Source: Gammaproteobacteria bacterium
GTDB taxonomy: Bacteria; Pseudomonadota; Gammaproteobacteria; SZUA-152
Direction: 5' to 3'
Length of the DNA stretch: 32,620 nt
Assembly: GCA_024762755.1 (NCBI GenBank)
Contig: JANTGX010000001.1
Span: forward strand, 1 to 32,620
Position numbers and translations under genes: made by a program. Under the pieces are notes generated by a model. It made no database searches. It saw nothing but the letters and a program-made list of their open reading frames with translations, and had not been told where the DNA came from. Positions 1 to 7,607 of the stretch are shown here, piece after piece; positions within the stretch are counted from its first letter, which is position 1; every line of letters begins with the position of its first letter.

Positions 1-524
1 CCGCCGGCCATCACCAGGCCGATGAGGATGAGGGCGGGGCCGATGCCGGTGTTGAGCAGGGTGCTGGCCCAGGCGAGTTCGAAGACGCGCTCGAGATAGA
101 GCAGGCCAGAGTGCATCAGGGTGCCGGCAATGAAGATCCAGCTGAGCGCCTCTTTCCAGATCCGTGGCGCAGTGATGAAACAGAGCATCAGGCCGACCAG
201 GATATTGAGCACCGACTCCAGGTTGCCGTGGGCGTGCGGCCCGCCCTTGATGTAGTCGATGGAGAATTCGCGTGCGGCCACCTTGTTCATGGCCAGGATG
301 GCCTCGCTGTTGGTCATCGCCAGCTGTTTGGCGGTCAGTTCGTCGAGGGTCTCCGGGTCTTCCTCGTAGTCACCGGCCTGGAGCTGCTGCAACTGGCCGA
401 CCACCTGTTGTTTCTCGGCATTGGCCTGTCCCCACTCGGCGTACATGAAGACCATCAAGGGGCCCAGCGCGGCGGTGGTGGCGAGGAACAAAAAGCCAAA
501 GACGATATTTTTCTTGCCAGCCAT
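1..524 (-). CDS. Membrane protein of unknown function (partial, C-terminus off left edge)
   Basis: The reading frame opens at the ATG at 524-522 and runs off the left edge, so only the first 174 residues are visible. A strong Shine-Dalgarno (AAGGAGG on the minus strand, 540-534) lies nine bases upstream and fixes the start. The protein begins MAGKKNIVFGFLFLATT, a hydrophobic N-terminal segment (about residues 8-26). A charged, Gln/Glu-rich stretch of about 80 residues follows, probably extracytoplasmic. At least two more hydrophobic segments lie at about residues 105-120 and 127-140, and another begins near the edge. This suggests an inner-membrane protein with about four spans. I do not recognise the family and assign no function. 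The gene is downstream of typA on the same strand, but a terminator at 609-644 separates them, so it probably has its own promoter. Confidence 0.7.
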   Translation of the reverse strand, partial: MAGKKNIVFGFLFLATTAALGPLMVFMYAEWGQANAEKQQVVGQLQQLQAGDYEEDPETLDELTAKQLAMTNSEAILAMNKVAAREFSIDYIKGGPHAHGNLESVLNILVGLMLCFITAPRIWKEALSWIFIAGTLMHSGLLYLERVFELAWASTLLNTGIGPALILIGLVMAG

Positions 525-608
525 GGTGTGAATCCTCCTTCTTTAATTATTAGAGTGTCCAAGCATAGCACTCTGGATTGGGCGGCGGGGAGTGGTTCGC
601 TGGGGCAT

Positions 609-644
609 AAAAAAAGCCCACTGTGCGTTCAGCGCACAGCGGGC
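609..644 (-). terminator. Rho-independent terminator of typA
   Basis: On the minus strand a GC-rich hairpin (616-644, 12-bp arms with one mismatch, 5-base loop) is followed by seven T residues (615-609). It starts 26 bases past the typA stop codon, the expected position for an intrinsic terminator. Confidence 0.85.
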
Positions 645-669
645 CCCTCGGCAGGCTTCGGCCTCCGGC

Positions 670-2484
670 TCAGGTGCCGCGGCTGGCCTTTTTGCGCTCG
701 TGCTCCTTGAGGAACTTCTTGCGCAGACGGATGTGGTTGGGGGTGACCTCCACCAGCTCGTCGGCATCGATGAATTCCAGCGCCTGCTCCAGGGTGAGGT
801 CGATCTTCGGTGTCAGCAGCAGGTTCTCGTCGGTGCCGGCGGCGCGCACGTTGGTCAGCTGTTTGGCCTTCAACGGGTTGACCACCAAGTCGTTGTCGCG
901 CGAGTGGATGCCGATGATCATGCCCTCGTAGACCTCCTCGCCGTGGCCGATGAACAGGCGGCCGCGCTCCTGCAGATTGAACAGGGCGTAGGCCAGGGCC
1001 TTGCCGTTGCCGTTGGAGATCATGACGCCGTTGATGCGTGAGCCGAAGTCACCCTTCTTCATGGGCCCGTAGTGGTCGAAGACGCTGTAGATCAGGCCGG
1101 TACCCTGGGTGGCGGTGAGGAACTCGGTGCGGAAGCCGATCAGGCCGCGCGCCGGCAGGAGGTAGTCGATGCGTACCCGGCCCTTGCCGTCGGGCAGCAT
1201 GTTCTTCAGCTCACCGCCGCGCTCGCCGAGCTTTTCCATCACACTGCCCTGGTGCTGCTCTTCGACGTCCACGGTGACCTGCTCGTAGGGTTCCTGCTTC
1301 TCGCCATCGACCTCGCGCAGGATCACCTCGGGGCGGGAGACGCCCAGCTCATAACCTTCGCGGCGCATGTTTTCGATCAATACGGAGAGATGCAGCTCGC
1401 CGCGCCCGGAGACCTTGAACTTGTCTGGGTCGTCGAGTTGTTCGACGCGCAGGGCGACGTTGTGCAGCAGTTCGCGATCCAGGCGCTCGCGGATCTGGCG
1501 GCTGGTGACGAACTTGCCGTCCTTGCCGGCGAAGGGGGAGTTGTTGACCTGAAAGGTCATGCTCACGGTGGGCTCGTCCACGGTCAGCGGGGCCAGGGCC
1601 TCCACCGCGTTGGGGTCGCACAGGGTGTCGGAGATGTTCAGTTTCTCGATGCCGGTGAAGGCGATGATGTCGCCGGCTTGTGCCTCGGGCACCTCGACGC
1701 GTTCCAGGCCCATGAAGCCGAGGATCTGCAGGATACGGCCCTGTCGGCGCTCCCCTTCGTCGTTGACGATGGTCACCGGGGTGTTGGCCTTGACCCGCCC
1801 GCGGGCGATGCGGCCGATGCCGATGACGCCCACGTAGCTGTTGTAGTCGAGCTGGCTGACCTGTAGCTGAAAGGGGTCTTCGGGCTCCACCTGCGGCGGG
1901 TGTACCTTGTCCACGATGGTCTCGAACAGGGGCGTCATGTCCCCCTCGCGCACCGTGTCCTCGAGACCGGCGAAGCCGTTCAGGCCGGAGGCGTAGACCA
2001 CCGGGAAGTCGAGCTGCTCGTCGGTGGCGCCGAGGCGGTCGAAGAGGTCGAAGGTCTGGTCCAGCACCCAGTCGGGCCGGCTGCCGGGGCGGTCGATCTT
2101 GTTGATGACGACGATGGGGTGCAGGCCGCGTTCCAACGCCTTCTGCGTGACGAAGCGGGTCTGCGGCATGGGACCTTCCACCGCATCCACCAGCAGCAGC
2201 ACCGAGTCCACCATGGAGAGGACGCGCTCCACCTCGCCGCCGAAGTCGGCGTGTCCGGGGGTGTCGACGATATTGATGCGGTACTCGCCCCAGCGGATGG
2301 CGGTGTTCTTGGCCAGGATGGTGATGCCGCGCTCTTTCTCCAGGTCGTTGGAGTCCATGGCGCGCTCTTCCAGCTGGGTGCGTTCGTCCAGGGTGTCGGA
2401 CTGCTTCAGCAGCTGATCGATGAGGGTGGTCTTGCCATGGTCGACGTGGGCGATGATGGCGATGTTACGGAGGTTTTCAATCAC
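670..2484 (-). CDS. typA: Ribosome-associated translational GTPase TypA/BipA
   Basis: TypA/BipA is a GTPase of the EF-G/LepA class. It binds the 70S ribosome and supports 50S assembly and growth under stress, especially cold. The 604-residue length is typical. The G-domain motifs are intact: P-loop AHVDHGKT at residues 12-19, the switch II DTPGH at 74-78 and NKID at 128-131. After the G domain come the beta-barrel domain II, the EF-G-like domains III and V, and the TypA-specific C-terminal domain ending in a basic KKFLKEHERKKA tail. The start MIENLRNIAIIAHVDHGKT matches the family. It appears monocistronic, with a terminator just downstream (609-644) and a terminator of the next gene upstream (2593-2624). 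Identification is firm. Confidence 0.97.
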   Translation of the reverse strand: MIENLRNIAIIAHVDHGKTTLIDQLLKQSDTLDERTQLEERAMDSNDLEKERGITILAKNTAIRWGEYRINIVDTPGHADFGGEVERVLSMVDSVLLLVDAVEGPMPQTRFVTQKALERGLHPIVVINKIDRPGSRPDWVLDQTFDLFDRLGATDEQLDFPVVYASGLNGFAGLEDTVREGDMTPLFETIVDKVHPPQVEPEDPFQLQVSQLDYNSYVGVIGIGRIARGRVKANTPVTIVNDEGERRQGRILQILGFMGLERVEVPEAQAGDIIAFTGIEKLNISDTLCDPNAVEALAPLTVDEPTVSMTFQVNNSPFAGKDGKFVTSRQIRERLDRELLHNVALRVEQLDDPDKFKVSGRGELHLSVLIENMRREGYELGVSRPEVILREVDGEKQEPYEQVTVDVEEQHQGSVMEKLGERGGELKNMLPDGKGRVRIDYLLPARGLIGFRTEFLTATQGTGLIYSVFDHYGPMKKGDFGSRINGVMISNGNGKALAYALFNLQERGRLFIGHGEEVYEGMIIGIHSRDNDLVVNPLKAKQLTNVRAAGTDENLLLTPKIDLTLEQALEFIDADELVEVTPNHIRLRKKFLKEHERKKASRGT

Positions 2485-2592
2485 GGGATTGCGGCTTCTC
2501 GAGGGTAATAGGGCCGCGGATTATACAGCAAAGCCCCGGGGAAAGGGGGCTGGGAGCGCGCGTCGGGCGTTGGGAGATAAAGGGCGGGCAGC

Positions 2593-2624
2593 AAAAAGGG
2601 GGCGCCACCCACGGTGACGCCCCC
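2593..2624 (-). terminator. Rho-independent terminator of the ModA-like gene
   Basis: The minus-strand hairpin at 2598-2624 has 12-bp arms with one mismatch and a CAC loop. Five T residues follow (2597-2593). It lies about 15 bases after the stop of the binding-protein gene and would insulate typA from it. Confidence 0.8.
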
Positions 2625-2638
2625 GCTCTGCCGTCGGC

Positions 2639-3607
2639 TCAGTCGTTCAGCGGTTTGAGTTTCAGCTCGCTGTCGGTGGCCTTGATGAAGCCGTAGCTGG
2701 CGTAGATGTCCTGTGCCGCGGGGGTGCCCAGGTAGCTGAGGAAGCGCATGGCATTGTAGGGGTTGCGTCCCTCGCGCAGGGCGCCCATGGCGTAGGCCAC
2801 CTTGTCCTGCATGTTGTAGGGCGCGGGGATGGGCACGCCATCCACCTTGCGCCCCTGCGCCTTGGCGTATTTCACCTCGGTGGTCCAGACGATGCCCACG
2901 TCGGCCTCACCGTGCTCGATGCGGTAGGGAGTCTCGCGGTGGTGGCGGGCGGTGAACCAGGTCTTGCCCGGCACGGCCCAACAGCTCTTGCACTTCTTGC
3001 CGCCGGTGACCTTCTCGTAGATGCCCAGGTCCTTCAGCATCTGCGAGCCGTAGAACTTGAAGATGCCCTCGGTGAGGGGATTGGGGTGAGACTGCACCAA
3101 GTCGTCGCGCGCCAGGTCCTTGGGGCCCTTGATGCCCTTGGGGTTGCCCTCGGCCACCATCAGCTCGAGCTTGTTGTGGGTGTAGATCATGTAGTCGTGC
3201 ATCTTGCCCTTGCCGGCCAGCTTCTTCAGGTGCTTGAAGTTGACGCTGGCGTACAGGTCGGGATTCATGGCGGTCTTCTGGCCATTGATCATGCCCTGCT
3301 TGAGCAACTGGCCCTTGAGGATCTGGCCGGGGGGAATGGTCTCGACGTAGACACTCTCGATGTCGGGGTTCTTGCGCAGGAAGTCCTTCATCAGGTCCTC
3401 CATGACCATGAACTGGTTGCCGGCCAGATACATCACCAGCTCGGCGGTATAGGAATCGCCGATACGGCCATAGTCGATACGGCCGTCGGCGTGGAAGGTG
3501 CGGTAGTCGTGTCCCTCGCCCGCATCCTTCGCCGCCAGGGCGGGCGTGGCCGCGCTGGCCAGCAGTGCGGCTGCCAGCAGCAGCCCCCCTCGGTGTGAAG
3601 CTCTCAT
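2639..3607 (-). CDS. ModA-like periplasmic substrate-binding protein (orphan)
   Basis: The 322-residue protein starts with a clear signal peptide (about residues 1-25, hydrophobic core LLLAAALLASAATPALA, cleavage after ALA). The rest reads as a type II periplasmic binding protein of the ModA/SBP_bac_11 kind. It has an N-terminal lobe with a MYLAGNQF-type strand-helix, a hinge-region motif SHPNPLTEGI, and a second-lobe motif EADVGIVWTTE that resembles the 'GxADVGIVxxTE' of molybdate and sulfate binders. A Cys pair (KKCKSCW) between the lobes is not something I associate with ModA. It could form a disulfide or bind metal. The Shine-Dalgarno (AGAGGAG) upstream of the ATG fixes the start. No permease or ATPase gene adjoins it, and it has its own terminator, so it is a single-gene unit. 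The ligand cannot be told from the sequence; an oxyanion is the family default. Confidence 0.7.
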   Translation of the reverse strand: MRASHRGGLLLAAALLASAATPALAAKDAGEGHDYRTFHADGRIDYGRIGDSYTAELVMYLAGNQFMVMEDLMKDFLRKNPDIESVYVETIPPGQILKGQLLKQGMINGQKTAMNPDLYASVNFKHLKKLAGKGKMHDYMIYTHNKLELMVAEGNPKGIKGPKDLARDDLVQSHPNPLTEGIFKFYGSQMLKDLGIYEKVTGGKKCKSCWAVPGKTWFTARHHRETPYRIEHGEADVGIVWTTEVKYAKAQGRKVDGVPIPAPYNMQDKVAYAMGALREGRNPYNAMRFLSYLGTPAAQDIYASYGFIKATDSELKLKPLND

Positions 3608-3819
3608 GTGTATCTCCTCTTGTGTCAGCGCCGCTGGCGCCTGTTGTATTTATTGTTGCCACGCCCTGGGGCGTGAAAGGGGCAGGGATGCTGGGAAGAT
3701 CCCGCCTCCGGGGGTAGGACATTGCCCAGGGGGTAATTATTCCATCGGACTTCAGGGTCTGGCCCCGGCTGCCGACAGGAAAGGCTGACGATATCCGCAA
3801 TGACCGAAGGAAGACGACC

Positions 3820-4386
3820 ATGACCGACCCCGCCGCGGGCCTGCGCCCCCGCTCCCGAGCCGACCGCCCCGACCTGGACTGGAGCCAGGTGCGGGAGACG
3901 GTCCTCATGCTCCAGGTGGCGGTGGCACAGATCGGTTGCGCCCAGCGCGACGGTGACGAGTCGGTGCAGAGCCTGGCCGACGCCTTCGCCGATATGATGG
4001 CCGGGGTGCAGAGCATCCAGCAGCACGCCGCCGAGCTGCCTGAGCAGAGCGGCCAGCGCGAGGGCATCGAGGCCGCCTGCGAGGCCGTGGGTGCGCGCAT
4101 GCAGTCGGCGGTGGTGGCTTTTCAGTTCTACGACAAACTCAGCCAACGCCTGGCCCATCTCACCGACAGTCTGGCCGAACTGGCCGGCGTGGTGGAGAGT
4201 CCCGAGCGTCTATACAACCCGGCCGCCTGGCAGGCCCTGCAGGACGACATCCGATCGCGCTACACCCTGGAGTCGGACAAGATCATGTTCGAGGCCATCC
4301 TCGCCGGCGCCAGCGTGGCGGAGGCCCTACAGCAGATGATGGCTACCTGTCCGGGCACGGAGGAGTCGGACATCGACCTGTTCTGA
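3820..4386 (+). CDS. Helical cytosolic protein of chemotaxis-associated (CheZ-like?) type
   Basis: This 188-residue protein has no signal peptide or membrane segment and is almost entirely predicted helix. It shows a long amphipathic N-terminal region (residues about 20-60) and a central QFYDKLSQRLAHL motif. The next part reads RLYNPAAWQALQDDIRSRYTLESDK, and the extreme C-terminus is acidic with a hydrophobic end (DIDLF). The central motif recalls the helical-hairpin 'FQ..L.Q.I' region of CheZ-type phosphatases, and the acidic DIDLF end resembles tails found on chemotaxis-related proteins. Both are resemblances from memory, not a family assignment. AAGGAAG precedes the ATG at good spacing. 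It is divergent from the ModA-like gene and 115 bases upstream of the ABC exporter. No receptors, CheA or CheY are in the window. Confidence 0.6.
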   Translation: MTDPAAGLRPRSRADRPDLDWSQVRETVLMLQVAVAQIGCAQRDGDESVQSLADAFADMMAGVQSIQQHAAELPEQSGQREGIEAACEAVGARMQSAVVAFQFYDKLSQRLAHLTDSLAELAGVVESPERLYNPAAWQALQDDIRSRYTLESDKIMFEAILAGASVAEALQQMMATCPGTEESDIDLF

Positions 4387-4501
4387 TCGGTCTGTCCTAC
4401 GCCAGCTCGCCCCGCCCCTCTGTGCAGCCGCCGGCTCCCGGCGCTATGCTTGCGTCTTCGCCCATGCCGGCAGGACGCCGGCGTCACCCTCGGAGTCTGC
4501 C

Positions 4502-5386
4502 ATGCCCCCTGTGCTGGAAGCGCGCGCCCTGAAGAAGGCCTTTGCCGGCGTGCAGGCCGTGGACGGTGTCGGCTTCAGCCTGCAGGAGGGGCGCTGCTTC
4601 GGTCTGTTGGGCCCCAACGGCGCGGGCAAGACCACCACCCTCGAGATGCTCGAAGGCCTCGTCCGCCCGGACGCCGGCGAGATCCTGTTCCGCGGCCGGC
4701 CGGCCGACGCCGCCTTTCGCGAGCAGGTCGGCATCATGTTCCAGTCCACCGCCCTGCAGGACTACCTCAGCGTGCGTGAGGCGCTGACCATGTTCGCCAG
4801 TTTCTACGCCCGCAGTGTGCCCATCGACCGTCTGGCCGAGGACTGTGCCCTGAGCGAATTTCTCGACCGCGACAGCAACAAGCTCTCCGGGGGGCAGCGC
4901 CAACGGCTGCTGCTGGCCATCGCCCTGGTCAATGACCCGCAGGTGGTGTTTCTCGACGAACCCACCACCGGCCTCGACCCGCAGGCACGGCGCAATCTGT
5001 GGTCGTTGGTGAAGCGTATCCGTGAGCAGGGCAAGAGCGTGCTCCTCACCACCCACTACATGGAGGAGGCCTACACCCTGTGTGACGCCATCGCCATCAT
5101 GGACCACGGCCGCATCATCGCCCGTGGCTCGCCCCGCGAGCTACTCGCCGAGCATTTCGACGAGGTGGTGCTGCAGCTGCCGGTGAGCGACATTCCCGGA
5201 GATCCCCTGGCCCTGCCCATGCCGCTGGACGTGCACGACGGCGTGGTGCAGATCCTTAGCCACGACGTCAACACCACGGTGCGTCAGCTGCTCGACGCCG
5301 GCGCCTCCCTGGCCGCTTTGCAGATCCGTCCGCGCAGCCTCGAGGAGCTGTTCCTGGCCCTCACCGGGGAAGGGCTGCGGGCATGA
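4502..5386 (+). CDS. ABC-2-type exporter, ATP-binding subunit
   Basis: A 294-residue ATPase of the drug/polysaccharide ABC-2 export class that powers the permease encoded immediately downstream. All core motifs are intact: Walker A GPNGAGKT (residues 37-44), Q-loop Gln81, signature LSGGQ (128-132), Walker B VVFLDEP (148-154), D-loop and H-loop His185. The roughly 70-residue C-terminal extension after the nucleotide-binding domain is usual for DrrA/CcmA-like ATPases. Its stop codon overlaps the permease start in an ATGA (5383-5386), so the two are translationally coupled. The substrate is unknown. Confidence 0.93.
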   Translation: MPPVLEARALKKAFAGVQAVDGVGFSLQEGRCFGLLGPNGAGKTTTLEMLEGLVRPDAGEILFRGRPADAAFREQVGIMFQSTALQDYLSVREALTMFASFYARSVPIDRLAEDCALSEFLDRDSNKLSGGQRQRLLLAIALVNDPQVVFLDEPTTGLDPQARRNLWSLVKRIREQGKSVLLTTHYMEEAYTLCDAIAIMDHGRIIARGSPRELLAEHFDEVVLQLPVSDIPGDPLALPMPLDVHDGVVQILSHDVNTTVRQLLDAGASLAALQIRPRSLEELFLALTGEGLRA

Positions 5387-6426
5387 ACTGGCGCCGCTTC
5401 CGTGCCGTGCTCGCCGCGCGCAACCGCGAATTCCTGCGCGACCGCGCGGCGTTGGGCTGGAACATCGCCTTCCCTGTGCTCATCGTCGCCGGTTTCGCCT
5501 TCGCCTTCTCTGGCAAGCCCAGCCTGCAGTTCAAGGTGGGGGTGTATGCCGCCCAGCCCGAGCAGGCCCTGGCCGAGCGCCGGGCCAGCGATCCCTTCTT
5601 CCGCAGCGAGAATCTGCAGTTCATCCCGGTCCGTGACCTGGCTCATGCGATGACCAAGGTGGAGCGGCATCAACTGGACATGCTCTTCGATCTCGACCGC
5701 CGGCGCTACTGGATCAACCGCGAGTCGCCGCGCGGCTATGTGCTCGAACGGGTGCTCTACGGCAGCGAGGCCAAGGCCCGCGGTGAGGCCGCCGGCGACT
5801 TCCGCCGCGAGACCGTCAGCGGCCGCGAGATCCGCTACGTCGACTGGCTGATCCCCGGCGTGCTGGCCATGAACATGATGTTCTCGGCCCTCTTCGGCGT
5901 CGGTTACGTGCTGGTGCGCTACCGCAAGAACGGGGTACTGAAACGCCTGCGTGCGACGCCGCTGAGCGCCTTCGAATTCCTCGCCGCGCAGGTGGTGTCG
6001 CGGCTGTGGCTGATCCTCGCCATCACCGTGGCGGTCTATTTCGGTGCCGACCTGTTCATCGACTTCAGCATGTTCGGCAGCTATGCCCTGTTGCTGCTGG
6101 TGTTCGCCCTCGGCGCCTTCAGCCTGATCAGCCTGGGCCTGCTGGTGGCCGCCCGCATCGCCAGTGAGGAGCTGGCCGGCGGCCTGCTCAATCTCATCAG
6201 CTGGCCCATGATGTTTCTCTCCGGCGTCTGGTTCTCCCTCGAGGGCAGCCATCCCTGGGTTCAGAATCTGGCCCTGATCTTCCCCCTCACCCACATCATC
6301 GATGCCGCCCGTGCGGTGATGATCGATGGCGCCGGGCTGTGGCAGATCGCCCCCCAGCTCACCGTGCTGGGGCTCAGCAGCCTGCTGTTTCTGGGCCTCG
6401 GCGCGGCCCTGTTCCGCTGGAAGTGA
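5383..6426 (+). CDS. ABC-2-type exporter, permease subunit
   Basis: The 347-residue inner-membrane protein has one N-terminal span (about residues 25-45) and a periplasmic domain of roughly 120 residues. A five-span ABC2_membrane core follows (from about residue 160 to the end), including the DWLIPGVLAMNMMFSALFG stretch characteristic of the family. The motif RYRKNGVLKRLRATPLS after the second span matches the cytosolic coupling segment of DrrB/YadH-type permeases. The N-terminal span plus large periplasmic loop is the YhhJ/YbhS-like layout rather than the short DrrB form. It overlaps the ATPase gene by four bases and is followed within 9 bases by a DUF2835 gene, so all three probably share a transcript. 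Confidence 0.92.
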   Translation: MNWRRFRAVLAARNREFLRDRAALGWNIAFPVLIVAGFAFAFSGKPSLQFKVGVYAAQPEQALAERRASDPFFRSENLQFIPVRDLAHAMTKVERHQLDMLFDLDRRRYWINRESPRGYVLERVLYGSEAKARGEAAGDFRRETVSGREIRYVDWLIPGVLAMNMMFSALFGVGYVLVRYRKNGVLKRLRATPLSAFEFLAAQVVSRLWLILAITVAVYFGADLFIDFSMFGSYALLLLVFALGAFSLISLGLLVAARIASEELAGGLLNLISWPMMFLSGVWFSLEGSHPWVQNLALIFPLTHIIDAARAVMIDGAGLWQIAPQLTVLGLSSLLFLGLGAALFRWK

Positions 6427-6435
6427 GGTCACGTC

Positions 6436-6660
6436 GTGGCCGAGTACCGCTTCCGTCTGAGCCTCACCGCCGAGCGTTATCTGAGCTACTACCGCGGCAG
6501 CGCGCGTGCCGTGCTGGTACAGGCGGAGGACGGAACCCGGGTGCAGTTTCCCGCCCGCCATCTGCAACCCTTCGTCACCCGGGATGGTATCTTTGGCCGC
6601 TTCCTGCTGCGCACCGATGACCAGCAGCGGGTGACCGCACTGCGGCGCCTCGGTGATTGA
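6436..6660 (+). CDS. DUF2835 family small protein
   Basis: A 74-residue protein that starts with GTG, preceded by a good GAGGT Shine-Dalgarno at the end of the permease gene. It matches my recollection of DUF2835 from end to end: YRFRLSLTAERYLSYYRG, then ARAVLVQAEDG, RVQFPARHLQPFVT and DGIFGRF. DUF2835 members are small, probably beta-rich cytosolic proteins of gammaproteobacteria with no established function. Its position directly behind the exporter may be incidental. Confidence 0.85.
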   Translation: MAEYRFRLSLTAERYLSYYRGSARAVLVQAEDGTRVQFPARHLQPFVTRDGIFGRFLLRTDDQQRVTALRRLGD

Positions 6661-6696
6661 GGGCGCACACACAGCGAGAGACGAGGAGAGTCAAGC

Positions 6697-7302
6697 ATGA
6701 AGATGGGCATCATCAGCGGCAGCCACCGCCGTGCACAGAGTCTGAAGGTGGCGGAATACATCGGCGGGCAGCTGGCCGAGGGCGGCGTGGAGACGGAGCT
6801 GTTCAGCCTGGCGGGCAACCCGTTGCCGCTGTGGGACGAGGGCGTGTGGGCCGCTGACGAGGACTGGGTGGAGCGCCTGGCCCCCTGGCGCGAGGGCCTG
6901 GGTGCGTGCGATGGTTTCGTCGTGGTCACCCCGGAGTGGCACGGCCAGGTGCCGGCGGGGTTGAAGAATTTCTTCCTGCTCTTCGGTCAGGCCGAGCTGG
7001 GACACAAGCCGGCGCTCATCGTCGGTGTCTCCGCTGGCGACGGTGGCGCCTATCCGGTGGCCGAGTTGCGCATGAGCAGCTACAAGAACTGCCGTCTCTG
7101 CTATATCCCCGAGCAGATCATCGTGCGCCATGTGGAGCAGGTGCTGAACGCCGAGGCGGCAGACAACGACGCCCGTTCCGACGACTACTACCGCCGGCGC
7201 ATCGCCTGGGCCCTGGGCATCCTGCGCGAATACGCCAGCGCCCTGGCCGGGGTGCGCCGCAGCGGCGTCACCCACAGCGACGACTTCCGCAACGGCATGT
7301 GA
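6697..7302 (+). CDS. NADPH-dependent FMN reductase family protein
   Basis: A 201-residue flavodoxin-fold oxidoreductase that would use NAD(P)H to reduce FMN or small electrophiles such as quinones or azo compounds. The N-terminal phosphate-binding loop GSHRRAQS (residues 8-15) and the central VVVTPEWHGQVPAGLKNF motif are the diagnostic FMN_red features. In many homologues the latter reads TPEYNGSxPGxLKN. Trp-His replaces the common Tyr-Asn in that loop, a mild variation. GAGGAG sits before the ATG at good spacing. It lies 36 bases after the DUF2835 gene on the same strand and may be cotranscribed. It ends 16 bases from the convergent pentapeptide gene. Confidence 0.88.
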   Translation: MKMGIISGSHRRAQSLKVAEYIGGQLAEGGVETELFSLAGNPLPLWDEGVWAADEDWVERLAPWREGLGACDGFVVVTPEWHGQVPAGLKNFFLLFGQAELGHKPALIVGVSAGDGGAYPVAELRMSSYKNCRLCYIPEQIIVRHVEQVLNAEAADNDARSDDYYRRRIAWALGILREYASALAGVRRSGVTHSDDFRNGM

Positions 7303-7318
7303 GGCCGCGACGCCGCGG

Positions 7319-7603
7319 TCAGGGACTGTTCACCGGCGGCAACACCCCGCGCGCGCCCTCCAGGCGGGCGCCGTCGAGCAGGGCATCACGCAGGTCGGCA
7401 CCGCGCAGATCCGCCTCGCGCAGGTCGGCCAGGCGCAGGTCGGCACCGCGCAGATCCGCCTCACGCAGGTCGGCACCGCGCAGGTCCGTCTGCACCAGAT
7501 TGGCATTCTCCAGCTGCCGGCCGCGCAGGTCGGCACCGCGCAGGTCGTTGGCCTCCAGGCGCAGCAGGCGGCTGAGTCCCTTGCGGTCGTAGATCTCGAT
7601 CAT
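7319..7603 (-). CDS. Pentapeptide-repeat protein
   Basis: The 94-residue protein is almost wholly pentapeptide repeats. About 14 consecutive A(D/N)LXX-type units span residues 16-84 (RGADL, READL, RLADL and similar), which should fold as a short right-handed quadrilateral beta-helix. Such proteins are often scaffold or interaction modules; some mimic DNA and bind gyrase, but nothing here shows that role. There is no signal peptide. The start ATG lies four bases after the stop of the upstream GGDEF-type gene, with AGGAAA in that gene's last codons as ribosome-binding site, so the two are coupled. The DNA contains near-identical 45-base direct repeats (see findings). Confidence 0.88.
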   Translation of the reverse strand: MIEIYDRKGLSRLLRLEANDLRGADLRGRQLENANLVQTDLRGADLREADLRGADLRLADLREADLRGADLRDALLDGARLEGARGVLPPVNSP

Positions 7604-7607
7604 CGGT

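Noticed and set aside
5284..6672. A minus-strand open frame of 462 codons opposite the ABC permease
   Set aside because: Antisense of a clear membrane protein, rich in His/Gln/Glu/Gly as expected for a shadow frame.
7380..7500. CRISPR-like or intergenic repeat
   Set aside because: The repeats encode in-frame pentapeptides of a normal pentapeptide-repeat protein.
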